DNA of 50,598 nt from Nitrospira sp. CG24B (GTDB lineage Bacteria; Nitrospirota; Nitrospiria; Nitrospirales; Nitrospiraceae), in NCBI GenBank assembly GCA_002869845.2, contig NEWS02000004.1, forward strand, positions 174,447 to 225,044, given 5' to 3'. Below the pieces are notes generated by a model. It was given only the letters and a program-made list of their open reading frames with translations, did no database searches and was not told the DNA's origin. Shown piece by piece: positions 36,204 to 46,739 of the stretch; position 1 is the first letter of the stretch; each line of letters begins with the position of its first letter. A program made the translations under genes and the position numbers.

Positions 36204-38383
36204 TGCTTGGACCGATACAAGTCAGTTCCTTGAATGTGATGACGCAGTTCGTCGGCCCGTATCTTTCCACGGGAACGGAGATTGCGGTACATCGCCAGAG
36301 CCCACAGCGGAAAGTACTGACAATACCAATGATACCGAAGATAAAACACGCGTGGAAACCCCGTGCCGGTATGACTAATTTCCTCCCACGATCCATCCTT
36401 CATCTGCCAACGGAGGAGAAATTGTACCCCACGCGCAACACTGAAGGAATCAACCGCATCAGCCGACATCAACGCCATCAACGCCCATGCTGTTTGTGAG
36501 GGTGTGCTCTCCCCTTTGCCGTGAACCTCACTATCGTCCCTATAGGAGAGACAGGACTCACCCCACCCACCGTCAGGATTCTGTTTTGATTCCAACCAGG
36601 CAACCGCTCGACGAATATACGGCGCCGAGAGATCTTCTCCGATGGCCCTGAGTCCTGCTAAAACAGACCACGTCCCGTAGATATAATTGACACCCCAGCG
36701 TCCGTACCAACTGCCGTCTTTCTCCTGCTCTTTTTTAAGAAACGCCAAGGCCGGTCCTGCGGCTGGATGCGTCTTGTCGTATCCCAATGCGCCGAGCATC
36801 TCCAAACAACGTCCAGCCAGATCGGAAGTACTGGGGTCCAAGAGCGCTTTATGATCGGCAAAGGGGATATAGTTGAAGACGACTCGGTTGTTGTCTTTAT
36901 CATAGGCACCCCAGCCGCCGTCGGATCCCTGCATCGCCAAGACCCAGCGCATCCCGCGGCCAATAGACTCGTTCAGCTCATCCTCATGACCGGGAAACTT
37001 CAATTTAGAGAGCGCCATGATGACCACAGCGGAATCGTCAACATCTGGATACGATTCATTCTCGAACTGGAAGTACCATCCACCTGGTTCCGCGTTCGGT
37101 GAGGAGATGATCCAGTCACCGACAGCCTTGGTTTGCCGAGACATAAGATACCGGCCTGCTTTTTGAAGCGAAGGATGATCCTGCGGCACTCCCGCTTCAA
37201 CCAGCGCATTCATAAGCAACGCGGTGTCCCAAACAGGAGAAAAACAGGGCTGGAGATGGAGAGTGGGAACGGACTCACCATCGACCATCGTGGAATCGTA
37301 GACCTCCAACGCCTCGATCTCGCGAAGCGCCTTGACGACCAGGGGATCATCGGCATCGTACCCTAAGCATTGAAGTGCCATGATGGAGTTAGCCATCGCC
37401 GGATAGATGGCACCGAGTCCACCGGCCCCTTTAAGGTGATCCACCATCCAGCAAGCAGCTTTGTGCAGCGCTTTTTCCCGTAACGCCCGCATGGGCATCC
37501 GATCATACAGTTTCAGCATCACATCTAATGCCACGAAGAAGTTATGCGGGGTGAACCAGGCCTGATCCTTGTTGAACGGAGGGTATTTCCAATAGCGAAC
37601 CTCCGGGCGCGGGATGGGGTACAACTCATCGATGCCTTGTTCCCGTGGGATCCGGCAGACCGGACGATGCGCAAATACAATGAGTAAGGGAATCAGCACG
37701 GCCCGGGACCAATACGAGATCGCATAGATACTGAAGTAGAACTTCTTCGGCAACAACATTAGTTCGACGGGCATATGGGGAACACCTTCCCAATCATACT
37801 GATCGAACAGGGCCAGCGTAATTTTGGTAAATACGTTGGCTTGCAGAACACCGCCCATGGCCAGAATCCGCTCTTTTGCGCACACCATGAACGGCTCATC
37901 CGGCGACACCCCGCATAACTTAAGTGCAAAATATGCTTTGACCGATGCGCTGATCTCCGCAGGGCCACCATAATAAATCGGCCATCCACCGTCCTGCAGT
38001 TGTGTCGCCTGGAGATATCGGACAGCCTTCACCTCTCGGGCAGGATCAACCCGATCGAGAAACCGACGCAGCATGACGTATTCAGAGGTCAGCGTGGTGT
38101 CTGCTTCCAGCTCGGCAACCCAATACCCTTCGGCATGTTGACGGTTGAAGAACCATGATTGACTCCGCCTGATTGCGTCATCCACCGCATCAGGTTGGCT
38201 CACGGCATGACCGATGGGTCGGCGAGCAGCCGAAGAATCTAATGAGGCCAGGATAACCGGTTTGTCAGAAACCAACCGAAGCGACGCGACAGGAGTCAAC
38301 TCCGTAGCAGGATCGAGTCGCCCTTGAACAGTCGAGAGCAGGCTGTCAGAGAGGCGGTTGAACAACGCCTTGATGATATTCAT
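36200..38383 (-). CDS. shc: Squalene-hopene cyclase
   Basis: A 727-residue monotopic membrane enzyme that cyclises squalene to hopene. The catalytic DXDD motif is D447-VDD at 447-450 (ESYPDVDDSAVV). QW repeats are clear: QDGGWPIYYGG, SDGGWGAYDKDN, KDGSWYGRWG, PDGGWGESCLSY and KDGSWEE. GTGFPRVFYLRYHWY is the conserved C-terminal segment. A roughly 60-residue N-terminal extension precedes the first QW region. First gene of the hopanoid/Mla operon; its promoter is at 38491-38519, giving a leader of about 100 bases. Confidence 0.96.
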   Translation of the reverse strand: MNIIKALFNRLSDSLLSTVQGRLDPATELTPVASLRLVSDKPVILASLDSSAARRPIGHAVSQPDAVDDAIRRSQSWFFNRQHAEGYWVAELEADTTLTSEYVMLRRFLDRVDPAREVKAVRYLQATQLQDGGWPIYYGGPAEISASVKAYFALKLCGVSPDEPFMVCAKERILAMGGVLQANVFTKITLALFDQYDWEGVPHMPVELMLLPKKFYFSIYAISYWSRAVLIPLLIVFAHRPVCRIPREQGIDELYPIPRPEVRYWKYPPFNKDQAWFTPHNFFVALDVMLKLYDRMPMRALREKALHKAACWMVDHLKGAGGLGAIYPAMANSIMALQCLGYDADDPLVVKALREIEALEVYDSTMVDGESVPTLHLQPCFSPVWDTALLMNALVEAGVPQDHPSLQKAGRYLMSRQTKAVGDWIISSPNAEPGGWYFQFENESYPDVDDSAVVIMALSKLKFPGHEDELNESIGRGMRWVLAMQGSDGGWGAYDKDNNRVVFNYIPFADHKALLDPSTSDLAGRCLEMLGALGYDKTHPAAGPALAFLKKEQEKDGSWYGRWGVNYIYGTWSVLAGLRAIGEDLSAPYIRRAVAWLESKQNPDGGWGESCLSYRDDSEVHGKGESTPSQTAWALMALMSADAVDSFSVARGVQFLLRWQMKDGSWEEISHTGTGFPRVFYLRYHWYCQYFPLWALAMYRNLRSRGKIRADELRHHIQGTDLYRSKH

Positions 38384-38490
38384 GAATCTTTATGACTTGA
38401 CCGACAGGACTGAGGAGGGTGAAAGACCGGCATCTTGCAATGGTCTCCCTTCGTAAACCTTTCCAATATTCCCTGTGGATACTCCGAAGG

Positions 38491-38519
38491 CTTATAACAG
38501 ACGATTTGAAACGAGTCAA
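38491..38519 (-). promoter_or_regulatory. Sigma70-type promoter of the shc-hpnG-mla operon
   Basis: On the minus strand TTGACT (38519-38514), a 17-base spacer, then TATAAG (38496-38491): five of six matches at each element. The -35 lies 18 bases from the edge of repeat copy B, so any upstream control element would lie inside the repeat. Confidence 0.7.
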
Positions 38520-38536
38520 GCGAGTGGTGGGAGAAG

Positions 38537-39810
38537 TGCCTGAAGTATCTATATTTTTTATCGGTGTAGGTGATTGAGAACACCGCTTCTACCGTACCCA
38601 TAACTGAACGTCGCGGCATTACTCGACCCATCGACCACTTCATGAGAGGGACCTCACCACTGCTATCGCCAAAGTTACAGATGGTAGGTGGACAGCCCAC
38701 CCTGCACAAAGCTGCCATCGATCGATACTACGATCAGTGCTGATGGGCACAGCAGTAGCGATGCGGAAATTCACGCTGTTCGAGGCAGTCCCCTGAACCC
38801 TAGACGGAGGTTCCGACATTGCCAGTGTTCACCTTAATCTTCTGGCAGAACCGGCTCATGAGTTTTGGAGATGACCGATTCTGGTTCGACTGGTGACTTA
38901 TGCTGCTATTCGCAACATGTCCTCACCAAAAACACGGTGGGTGTGGGCCTGAAAAAGATGTGCGCAGGAAAGTAAGTGCGACAAGACGGGAAAAAGGTTA
39001 CCGCGTCAAGAGGACAACGAGAGTAACGAAACTCCACAACGTGACTGACAGGCGTAGTCCATTGACAATGCCTCTGGCAGACCCCAAAGGATCATGCTCC
39101 AACTCTTCCTTCCGCTCGTCCCGCGCCACCTGTAATGGTCCCTCTGCCGCTTTGCAGCTGGGCCTGAGCAGTGCTTCCAAGGTCACATGGACAAGAGCAA
39201 CCGATTGTGGGTGGAGCCCTCTATCCCGGATTTGCGAAAGCCCCATGATCCCTCCTCGTTGATGCAGGTTGTGAAGCAGCTTCCACACTCTTGCTAGAGC
39301 AACAACGATACCGTGAGTCATTCGCCATTTCATAGCAAAACCACTTTCCTTGACTACACATCCACTATTGGCACATAAGAGTGAACACCTCCATAAGCAT
39401 TTGATAAATTACGCTTTACTTCAATAATGGCATCCACGTCTCAGTACGTGATGGGAGCTCGCTCCACAACTCTGCAGCCCTTTCAGATGACCAGAGCATT
39501 TCCCAGCATATGACCTGGACATTCTTGAACACTAAAATGTCAAACTACCTACGGGAATTGGCACGGCAGAGACAAAAGAGGCTATGGCGGTAAGCAGAAA
39601 ACTGTGTCCGTCATCTGGAGACAGGTCACGGCTGACGGTAAGACCGTCCCGAAACGAGTCTAACCAGGATAGTGAAGAAAGGTGTAAGAACTCTTAATCC
39701 TTACGTTGAGCAGAAGCTTGTGGCGCCGGACGGCCGACCCCTACACTGGTTGCAGATCGCCGAGCCTGACGGACACCAATTTGGACACCCCCGGCTCCTC
39801 CATGGTGACG
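38537..39810. repeat. Diverged 1.3 kb direct repeat, copy B
   Basis: Same orientation as 1-1348. It spans from just upstream of the shc promoter to 70 bases inside the smc 3' end. It contains the second copy of the small membrane-protein gene. Because smc is intact here, copy B is likely the original location. Confidence 0.85.
38998..39246 (-). CDS. Small single-pass membrane protein, repeat copy B paralogue
   Basis: An 82-residue paralogue of the product at 551-805. It opens MGLSQIRDRGLHPQS, has KEELEHDPLGSARG and a C-terminal hydrophobic helix ending LLTR. The ATG at 39246 follows GAGGAGG exactly as in copy A, while the frame itself opens at 39333. Relative to copy A it lacks three residues near position 20 and gains one near 35. 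Located in the 500-base gap downstream of smc; function unknown. Confidence 0.6.
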   Translation of the reverse strand: MGLSQIRDRGLHPQSVALVHVTLEALLRPSCKAAEGPLQVARDERKEELEHDPLGSARGIVNGLRLSVTLWSFVTLVVLLTR

Positions 39811-42800
39811 CCGAAGAGGGAATCAGCGATGCTCATCGTCCGCTTATTGTGCGTAATGACGAGGAACTGCGCAGTCTGCGCCAACTCCTTCAAGACCCCC
39901 GTAAACCGTCCGATGTTTTCCTCATCCAGCGGGGCGTCGATTTCGTCCAACAGGCAGAACGGTGTCGGCCTGATCAGAAAGCTCGCAAACAACAGTGCCA
40001 TCGCCGTAAGCGTCTTTTCTCCGCCTGACAGCATGGTGATACTCTTCAGCCGTTTTCCAGGCGGTTGCGCCACAATTTCAATACCTGGCTCTTGATTACC
40101 GGAAGGTTCACCGCTTTCAGCAGGCGGTTCATCGACCAGCTGCAGCTCGGCCCGCCCGCCAGGGAAGAACTGACCGAAGACCTCGGTGAACTTCTGCTGC
40201 AACTCTTGGTACGTAGCTGAGAACATCTCTTTCGTCGTCTGGTGAATCCGCTGAATAATTTCCTTCAGTGAAGCGATCGAGTTCGACAGATCCTGCTCTT
40301 GGGCAGACAAGAATGTGTGGCGTTCTTCCAGCTCTTGGTGTTCGCTGATCGCAGCTAAATTAATGGGTCCCATTCGATCCATCCGGTCACGGAGCTTCTG
40401 CAACTGCTCTTTCAACTCGGCATCGGAACGAGGCTCGGGCTCCTCTACGGCTGTGGCCTCAGCCTCGTTCATAGAATCGCTCGACTGCGTAGGATCAACG
40501 ATCAGTGTGAGGGGATCAAGCTGATAGGTCCCCGACAATGTTCCTTCGACAGTTCCCAATTGGATACGGATTTCCGCTCGACGAACCTCAACTGTCATCC
40601 GGGCATCCCGCAGAGCTGAAATCCCTCGTCGCAACTCTTCCAGACCGGACTCATGCGTTTGACTCACCGCCATTTGTTGCGCCTGTCGCTCTTGCGCGGC
40701 GACCAATTCTCCCTTCACCCGCCCGGCGGTGACACCGAATTCTTGGCAGAGGCCCTCCTGACGAGCTTGTTCTGTCTGGCTCTGCTCGATGAGCCCCTTC
40801 AGACTGTTCAGGTGCTCACCCAATGCACGATGCCGATCTTCCGTCTCTTGGATCTGTTGTGTCACCCGAGCGCGGTTCAGTTGCTCATGTTGCCGTTTGG
40901 CTCGCAAGCCTTCCGCGGTCATCTTCGCCTCGGTTACATGTTCCTGGTGCGTTCTCATATTTTGATCAAACAACCCCAGTTGCTCGCGCACCTTCCCCAA
41001 CATCGTTTCCTGTCCGTTCTTCTCAGCCAGCCACTGACCCAATTGAGTCTGGACCGAGTGCGATTCTTGTTCCAACCGCTGAGCTTCGCTGACACCATCC
41101 TGAATTTCCGTCTCTATCCCAGCGAGTCGATGGTCAAGGTCATTCAGTACATGCTGAAGCTTCTCTTCATCCTTGCGCAGCGACAGATTCTGCATCTCGG
41201 CATCACGAAGCGCATCACCGAGTTGGCGGTCCTGCTGGGTGAGCATCTGGATCTGGGAAGACACCATCTCTCGCTGTTGCTTGCTCTGATCAAGCTCCGT
41301 GACAAACACATGGCGTTTAGTTTCAAGATCGATCACCTCTCGCCGGCGTTCCAGCAAACCCGGCGTTCCTTGAACCTGGCCACCCGTCACGATGCCCGAC
41401 GCATCCACCACTTCCCCATCCAGAGTCACTAAGATTGGACCGTTCGGAGCACTCCACGCATGTTGCTCCCACAAGTGCATCGCCTGGTCCAATGATCGAA
41501 CAATGACGACGCGATCGAACAACGAATCGCGAGCCGACGTTCGGGCGGCATCGGTTTGGACCAACTCCACGGCAAGCCCGACAACGCCTGGCTGCGTGGC
41601 GATCGACGTCCACCAATCATGAGTCCGTCCGCCTTCCCATCGTGGGCGCTGCGGAATAAAGCTGCCTCGCCCCAGCGATTCCTGTTGAAGAAATCGAATC
41701 AACTTTTGCCCGACAGACGGTTCATCCACAAACCATCCTCTGACGCGCTCTCCCAACACCGCCTCAACCGCCCGTTCCATCCCTGACGGAACCACCAACC
41801 ATTCGGCCACCGCATCCCGTACCCCGTCACAAGACTTCAGGGCGGGGCCTTGCTGGGTCCCCTGCCGACCGTAGCCCATCTCTTCACGAACCACACCCTG
41901 CAATGCGTCAAGGCGAGAGTCCACTCCGGCCAGCTCTTCCGAGCGTCGTAAGATCACCGGATCCAACGACTGGAGGGCGCCCGTAGCTTGAGCCGCCTCC
42001 TCTTGCACCGTGCGTTGTTCTGCCCGTAGTTGCGAGACAAGGCGATCGGCCTCTCCATATTCCTTGCGCAAGATCTCGTAGCGCTCAATCGCCGACTCAC
42101 GCTGGCTTCGCAGTTCGTCTCGCTCCGACAACAAGCGAGTGCCGCGGCCCGCGAGATCTTCCATTCGCTTGGCCAATTGCGAGATACCTTGTTCGGTATT
42201 CGCGACAAGCACAACCAATTGCAGCACATCGTTGCGCCCTCGCTCCTCCTCCGCAACAGCCGCAGCCCGTTGATTGAGCAAGCGCGTCAGCTCTTCATCG
42301 AGTTCCCCGAGAATCCGATCTCGAATCGCCATCTCCTCCTCGACCGACGTCAATGACGACTCGATGGCACGAAGTCCGACAACCAACTGCTCTTGTGATC
42401 GGACTAGCTCCTCCAGCTCAGCTGATTCCTGTACCTGTTGTTGGCCGAATAACAACCCGCGGTTTCGTTCGACCTCCGCCGCCGTCAGCGCGTGGGCCTG
42501 CCGTTGTTCGACACCCGCCAGTTCCTCTCGAATCTTCCCGATGGAATCAGCGGTCGCAATCGCATCAAGACGCGCTTGCTCGAGTTCTGTTGTAAGCCGA
42601 GCCAGGTCGGCTGCTTTCTCAGAGTCTTGTTGATCCAGGTTCAGAACTTCGGTGTCCGCCTCCTGCAATGCGTGTCGTAAGACCCTGAATTCCCTCGTCA
42701 ACAATATCACTTCAATTCCGCGCGCCTCACCCTGCAGCGTCTGAAAGGTTCGCGCCTGGCGAGCTTGGCGTTCCAAGGAATTGAGTTGCTTTTTGACCTC

Positions 42801-43421
42801 TGCCACAATATCTCGGACACGTAGAAGATTCTGCTGTGTCGTTTCCAACTTCCGTAGCGCCTCGGCTTTCTGTTTCTTATACCGGACAATGCCTGCGGTC
42901 TCCTCGATGAGCTCGCGCCTGTCTTGCGGCGACGCATTCAAAATCTGATCGATCTGACCCTGAGCAATGACCGTGTGTCCTTTGCTCCCCGCCCGCGTAT
43001 CGAGCAATAAACTACGGATATCCTTCAACCTGCAGTGAATCTTGTTGATGAGATACTCACTCTCGCCGTTGCGGTACAAACGGCGGGTAATCATCATCTC
43101 TTGCGCCTCAGTCAGCTCGTTCGGAAGTCCCGAGCCACCGTCCAGCTTCATCATTGCCGGATCAAGTCCACCGATTACCAACGACACTTCCGCCATCCCC
43201 AAAGGCTTTCGCAGTTCAGTGCCGTTAAAAATGACGTCTTCCATCTTTTCACTTCTGAGCGTTTTAGTGCTTTGCTCGCCCAACACCCATAGGATGGCGT
43301 CTACGACGTTGCTCTTTCCGCTCCCATTCGGCCCGACGACCGCCGTGACCCCCTCAGGGAATTCAATCTTGGCTTCCGCGAACGACTTGAAGCCCATCAT
43401 ATTCATAGATTTCAGATGCAT
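39741..43421 (-). CDS. smc: Chromosome segregation protein SMC
   Basis: A 1226-residue condensin ATPase. N-terminal head: FKSFAEAKIEFPEGVTAVVG and Walker A GPNGSGKSN; then a long coiled coil with a hinge in the middle (about 510-690, including VLGERVRGWFVDEPSVGQ and VVDASGIVTGGQVQGTPG); second coiled coil; C-terminal head with signature LSGGEKTLTAMALLFA and Walker B PFCLLDEIDAPLDEEN. It organises newly replicated origins with ScpA/ScpB, which are not in the window. Start 43421 follows GAGGGTGAGC and matches the family opening MHLKS....GFKSF. The last 70 bases are duplicated at 1279-1348. Confidence 0.96.
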   Translation of the reverse strand: MHLKSMNMMGFKSFAEAKIEFPEGVTAVVGPNGSGKSNVVDAILWVLGEQSTKTLRSEKMEDVIFNGTELRKPLGMAEVSLVIGGLDPAMMKLDGGSGLPNELTEAQEMMITRRLYRNGESEYLINKIHCRLKDIRSLLLDTRAGSKGHTVIAQGQIDQILNASPQDRRELIEETAGIVRYKKQKAEALRKLETTQQNLLRVRDIVAEVKKQLNSLERQARQARTFQTLQGEARGIEVILLTREFRVLRHALQEADTEVLNLDQQDSEKAADLARLTTELEQARLDAIATADSIGKIREELAGVEQRQAHALTAAEVERNRGLLFGQQQVQESAELEELVRSQEQLVVGLRAIESSLTSVEEEMAIRDRILGELDEELTRLLNQRAAAVAEEERGRNDVLQLVVLVANTEQGISQLAKRMEDLAGRGTRLLSERDELRSQRESAIERYEILRKEYGEADRLVSQLRAEQRTVQEEAAQATGALQSLDPVILRRSEELAGVDSRLDALQGVVREEMGYGRQGTQQGPALKSCDGVRDAVAEWLVVPSGMERAVEAVLGERVRGWFVDEPSVGQKLIRFLQQESLGRGSFIPQRPRWEGGRTHDWWTSIATQPGVVGLAVELVQTDAARTSARDSLFDRVVIVRSLDQAMHLWEQHAWSAPNGPILVTLDGEVVDASGIVTGGQVQGTPGLLERRREVIDLETKRHVFVTELDQSKQQREMVSSQIQMLTQQDRQLGDALRDAEMQNLSLRKDEEKLQHVLNDLDHRLAGIETEIQDGVSEAQRLEQESHSVQTQLGQWLAEKNGQETMLGKVREQLGLFDQNMRTHQEHVTEAKMTAEGLRAKRQHEQLNRARVTQQIQETEDRHRALGEHLNSLKGLIEQSQTEQARQEGLCQEFGVTAGRVKGELVAAQERQAQQMAVSQTHESGLEELRRGISALRDARMTVEVRRAEIRIQLGTVEGTLSGTYQLDPLTLIVDPTQSSDSMNEAEATAVEEPEPRSDAELKEQLQKLRDRMDRMGPINLAAISEHQELEERHTFLSAQEQDLSNSIASLKEIIQRIHQTTKEMFSATYQELQQKFTEVFGQFFPGGRAELQLVDEPPAESGEPSGNQEPGIEIVAQPPGKRLKSITMLSGGEKTLTAMALLFASFLIRPTPFCLLDEIDAPLDEENIGRFTGVLKELAQTAQFLVITHNKRTMSIADSLFGVTMEEPGVSKLVSVRLGDLQPV

Positions 43422-43544
43422 CGGCTCACCCTCGGTTACGCGCAGATTAAGACGCGTGCTTGGGAAACAAAAAGTTTCCGGCCCTTGTACCATAAGGGTT
43501 CTCGGAAATCAAAAATAAAACACATTGTGTGGTGGAATAAACGA

Positions 43545-43571
43545 CATGGCCCTACAAGATGTAGGGCCATG
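43545..43571 (-). terminator. Stem-loop between ispH and smc
   Basis: A perfect 12-bp inverted repeat (CATGGCCCTACA/TGTAGGGCCATG) with a three-base loop, 29 bases after the ispH stop on the minus strand, followed by a moderately T-rich stretch. It is a likely terminator for ispH. Confidence 0.7.
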
Positions 43572-43599
43572 TGGGGATATAAACGGATGGCACCGCCAG

Positions 43600-44562
43600 C
43601 TACCCGGCGATGCTGACTACCGGCTTTTTTGAGGATTCTATCTGGACCAGTTCCTTCGGCAAGAGAAATTCGACGTCTTCCTCGATCACCGTGAGTTCTT
43701 CAACATCCGACGGTTCCGACGCTCTCAGGAATGCAACGACTTCCGTGACCAGGATTTCCGGAGCTGACGCACCAGCCGCAATCCCGACTGCCTTGGCCCC
43801 TTGCAGCCACGCAGGATCAATATCGGCAGCTGAATCGATCAGGTACGACGGGATGCCGCATTGTTCCCCCAGTTCGCGCAGACGATTGGAATTGGAGCTG
43901 TTCGGTGACCCGATGACCAGAATGACATCCACCAGACGAGACAATTCCTTGACGGCATTCTGCCGGTTTTGCGTTGCGTAACAGATATCTTCCTGATGTG
44001 GCCCCTTGATGTTTGAAAACCGCTTGTGCAATGCGCCGACGATGTCCCGACATTCATCGACACTCAGCGTCGTCTGTGTGACATACGACAGATTAACGGT
44101 GTTGTCCACCTGCAGCTTTTCCACATCTTCCACCGAAGACACCAAATGAAACTTGTCGGGAACCTGGCCTAGCGTCCCGATCACTTCCGGGTGACCGGCG
44201 TGACCAATCAGAATTAATTCATACCCCTGGGTATAATCGCGGTTGACTTCGTTATGAACCTTGATCACGAGCGGGCAGGTTGCATCAATCACGTGCAGAC
44301 GACGATGATTCGCTTCTTCCCACACTGACTTCGCCACACCATGCGCACTAAAAATGACGACCGACCCCTCAGGCACTTCGTTCAACTCTTCCACAAAGAC
44401 CGCGCCCTTTTGCCGGAGTGAGTTCACCACATGGCGGCTATGGACGATCTCGTGACGAACATAAATTGGAGCGCCGTACTTTTTAAGAGACAGATCCACG
44501 ATATCGATCGCCCGATCGACACCAGCGCAAAACCCTCGTGGATTAGCAAGATAGATCTTCAT
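43600..44562 (-). CDS. ispH: 4-hydroxy-3-methylbut-2-enyl diphosphate reductase IspH
   Basis: A 320-residue iron-sulfur enzyme, last step of the MEP pathway, yielding IPP and DMAPP. Cluster cysteines are C12 ([10 protein letters not shown]), C96 (IDATCPLV) and C194 ([11 protein letters not shown]). Substrate-binding motifs [23 protein letters not shown] and [10 protein letters not shown] are all present. Length is typical with a short Glu-rich C-terminal addition. GGAG lies 11 bases upstream of ATG. Confidence 0.96.
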   Translation of the reverse strand: MKIYLANPRGFCAGVDRAIDIVDLSLKKYGAPIYVRHEIVHSRHVVNSLRQKGAVFVEELNEVPEGSVVIFSAHGVAKSVWEEANHRRLHVIDATCPLVIKVHNEVNRDYTQGYELILIGHAGHPEVIGTLGQVPDKFHLVSSVEDVEKLQVDNTVNLSYVTQTTLSVDECRDIVGALHKRFSNIKGPHQEDICYATQNRQNAVKELSRLVDVILVIGSPNSSNSNRLRELGEQCGIPSYLIDSAADIDPAWLQGAKAVGIAAGASAPEILVTEVVAFLRASEPSDVEELTVIEEDVEFLLPKELVQIESSKKPVVSIAG

Positions 44563-44682
44563 GGTTAGCGTAGCTCCTTAGGCTCAGATCCAGGATCTGG
44601 TCATGAACCCGAATCGGTACGCTACGATACGTCAGATCCACCGGCCTCGTCAACAGAATTGCCGTCGTCATTACCCTAGCCC

Positions 44683-44949
44683 TTACAAACTGCTTTGCCA
44701 ACTCCAGGTCTCGCATGAGCCTCGACCAAACTCTTTCAGTACCTCATAAACTCGATCTGTCGCTGCACCAGTGATTTTGCAACATGCGTGATAGTCAAAG
44801 TTCTCCGCATCTAACTCCTCTCAGTGGGCATCCATAATGCTACCGATGTAGATGCTATTGGGGCGATCCCACCCGGAAAGGTCTCTGCCAAAACGCTCTT
44901 GGGAGTCATGCTCACACCTTTGAATAACAGACCTACTTGATGCCGCCAT
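44683..44949 (-). pseudogene. Small ORF interrupted by an in-frame TGA
   Basis: The minus-strand frame from ATG 44949 reads MAASSRSVIQ...SGWDRPNSIYIGSIMDAH, meets TGA (44823-44821, codon 43), and continues in the same frame as EELDAENFDYHACCKITG, RVYEVLKEFGRGSCETW and ends at TAA 44685-44683. Both halves look protein-like, and the second contains Cys and Trp residues. It is probably a nonsense-mutated gene, though recoding cannot be excluded. No clear ribosome-binding site. No family recognised. Confidence 0.35.
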
Positions 44950-44961
44950 GACTCTGCAGAC

Positions 44962-44990
44962 TTGACTCCCTCTACCACCCCCCGTACGCT
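44962..44990 (+). promoter_or_regulatory. Promoter of the 45047 gene, shared motif
   Basis: TTGACT (44962-44967), a 17-base C-rich spacer and TACGCT (44985-44990), with CCCCCCG directly before the -10. Nearly the same string occurs at 46840-46868 before the PhoB-like gene. Confidence 0.6.
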
Positions 44991-45046
44991 CAATCTCTGT
45001 CGAAAATTCTGCTCGTTGTTTCTTCTTGGGAAAGGAGACCCCCCAT

Positions 45047-45430
45047 ATGGCTCAACGACCTTTTCAAACGGGAGCTGTTGTCAAGCTGAGTGATGGAGAA
45101 AACGCCAAGGACGTCGTCGTCTGTACCGTTCCTGCTAGGAAACGATTCGATATCAAATTTCTTGGCATCAATGGTTTCGGGCACCCAACTCAACCCCTCT
45201 TTTACGCGGTTCACGTGACGACACGCTCGAGAGTCGGTATCTATCCCATTGCGCTTACCGGTGTGTCTGAGATAGAGGAGCCAGAGTTTCCCTCAAGATT
45301 TTTTGGAAGCCAAGAAGCGATTCTCTACGCGGATCCCAAGTCCAACCTCGTCTTTTCAGTCGCGCGCAAGGACACTGCTGGTAACGTACGGGTATTTATC
45401 GAATTCTGCGGGCTTCTCGTCGATGCGTGA
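45047..45430 (+). CDS. Hypothetical protein, 127 aa
   Basis: A soluble beta-rich protein: MAQRPFQTGAVVKLSDGENA, ARKRFDIKFLGINGFGHPT, YAVHVTTRSRVGIYPIALTG and VARKDTAGNVRVFIEFCGLL. The alternating pattern suggests a jelly-roll or beta-sandwich of some 8-10 strands. No signal peptide or catalytic motif. AAAGGAG lies nine bases before ATG 45047; the frame opens at 45026. The promoter at 44962 would give a leader of about 50 bases. I do not recognise the family. Confidence 0.65.
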   Translation: MAQRPFQTGAVVKLSDGENAKDVVVCTVPARKRFDIKFLGINGFGHPTQPLFYAVHVTTRSRVGIYPIALTGVSEIEEPEFPSRFFGSQEAILYADPKSNLVFSVARKDTAGNVRVFIEFCGLLVDA

Positions 45431-45609
45431 GCGATGAGCTGAGCAACCATGAACAGGGAGCCCCAATGAAAAGGGGCAGATGCTATTGGGGAGTTGGTAG
45501 CAGTAGGGCAACAAGTACTATGCGCGTCAGGCACTGATGGGATTGGAGCTCGATGCAGCTTTGGACGGCACAATCAACTGAGGCAGATTGCTTCAGGGGA
45601 AACACGACA

Positions 45610-45643
45610 CGGGCTTGATCCCTCGATTGAGAGATCAAGCCCG
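45610..45643. terminator. Bidirectional stem-loop between convergent genes
   Basis: An 11-bp perfect stem (CGGGCTTGATC/GATCAAGCCCG) with a 12-base loop that can itself pair (CTC/GAG). On the plus strand CTCTTTC follows. It lies between the convergent genes ending at 45430 and 45670. Confidence 0.65.
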
Positions 45644-45669
45644 GACTCTTTCAATAAAATGGTTCTCGA

Positions 45670-46335
45670 TTAAATCTTAGAACTCCGAAGATTTCTCAAC
45701 CCTCCAGCTCCCAGTCCGACCAAAGAAATGATCCCCAGGCCGAACAACACTACCGCAGGTGGCAACGGCACCGCCGTCAGAGTGCTGATTGATCCAAGAA
45801 ACACGGCCGGGTTGCCAGTCGAATCCTCTAAAAAGAGCCGCCATCTCCCAGTCGTCAAGGCATTTAAGCTTGGAGGCCCCTGGAGATCCGTGGTCGTAAA
45901 CAATCCTCCCCCTGGATGGTCCACTCGAAGGTCAAAGCTGAATGGAGTAAAGTCACCCAGCGGACCACTGGTCGTGGTCGCGGCAGACGTCAACGCCCAG
46001 CGATCAACAACACCACTCCCCAGTGGCTTGTTCTGGGAAATCGTGATGGCATTGGCACCTGCTTCGAAGGTCGACGAGTACCCGACGATCCCTCCAAGAT
46101 TCAGGGTAAAACCCGTCACTGCGTTATTGTAGACGCCAGCGCTCCCACCCGTCCCAGGGTTGAATTGAAATGTCCCGGAAACTGGGGCCAACACCTCCGA
46201 GATACCGTCGATGCTGCCGGTAAACGAATAGGATATGGACGCCGCTTGCGCTCCAGCCATCGGCAGTGACAGGACACACAACGCTGCAACCGGCACAATA
46301 AACTGTCTCCTTAGCAACTGTTTCAGCATGGGCAA
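45670..46335 (-). CDS. Exported protein with VPLPA/PEP-CTERM-like sorting tail
   Basis: A 221-residue protein: signal peptide (FIVPVAALCVLSLPMAGAQA), a beta-rich domain (ASISYSFTGSIDGISEVLAP, VSGTFQFNPGTGG, NLGGIVGYSSTFEAGAN) and a C-terminal VPLPPAVVLFGLGIISLVGL followed by GAGGLRNLR. That is the VPLPA form of the PEP-CTERM signal, processed by an exosortase; none is in the window. It is likely a surface or extracellular-matrix protein. The TTG at 46335 has GGAG six bases upstream; the ATG at 46329 is the alternative. Confidence 0.75.
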   Translation of the reverse strand: MPMLKQLLRRQFIVPVAALCVLSLPMAGAQAASISYSFTGSIDGISEVLAPVSGTFQFNPGTGGSAGVYNNAVTGFTLNLGGIVGYSSTFEAGANAITISQNKPLGSGVVDRWALTSAATTTSGPLGDFTPFSFDLRVDHPGGGLFTTTDLQGPPSLNALTTGRWRLFLEDSTGNPAVFLGSISTLTAVPLPPAVVLFGLGIISLVGLGAGGLRNLRSSKI

Positions 46336-46702
46336 ACACCGCTCCTTTTAGAGGTTAGTAGACTAGGGATACGAATGAACGGAAACTATTCCAGCAAATT
46401 TCAGACCACCCACTGAGGTTTGCATGCCGCTGAAAACTAAGGATTTCTATTGTGGCTCACGACAGCACTTGCATCCAGATTCCCACAACGATGTTCAATT
46501 TTGTATGAACCGTATGCAGGTCGGCAAAAACTTCCCAGTACCTCACGTCATTCCGGATTGCAGTCGTTTCTCATGTCGTTCCTACCCACAGGAGAGACCA
46601 GTTTCTCCTCCCTAGTCTCCCTAGTTTCAAGGTTTCTCACTCCATTTCGAATTGGCAAGAGAATCGGTCATCTCCTCCAGTTTGAGAAAGTCTGAAAGGA
46701 AC

Positions 46703-46739
46703 ACGTTCTGGTAGGAAGAGTCCTCCAGAGGCAGAACGT
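46703..46739. promoter_or_regulatory. Imperfect inverted repeat upstream of the PhoB-like gene
   Basis: ACGTTCTG (46703-46710) and CAGAACGT (46732-46739) pair, with an inner AGGA/TCCT stem. It is about 100 bases before the promoter at 46840. It might be a terminator for an unseen transcript or a protein-binding site. The rest of 46340-46830 holds no gene I can support. Confidence 0.3.
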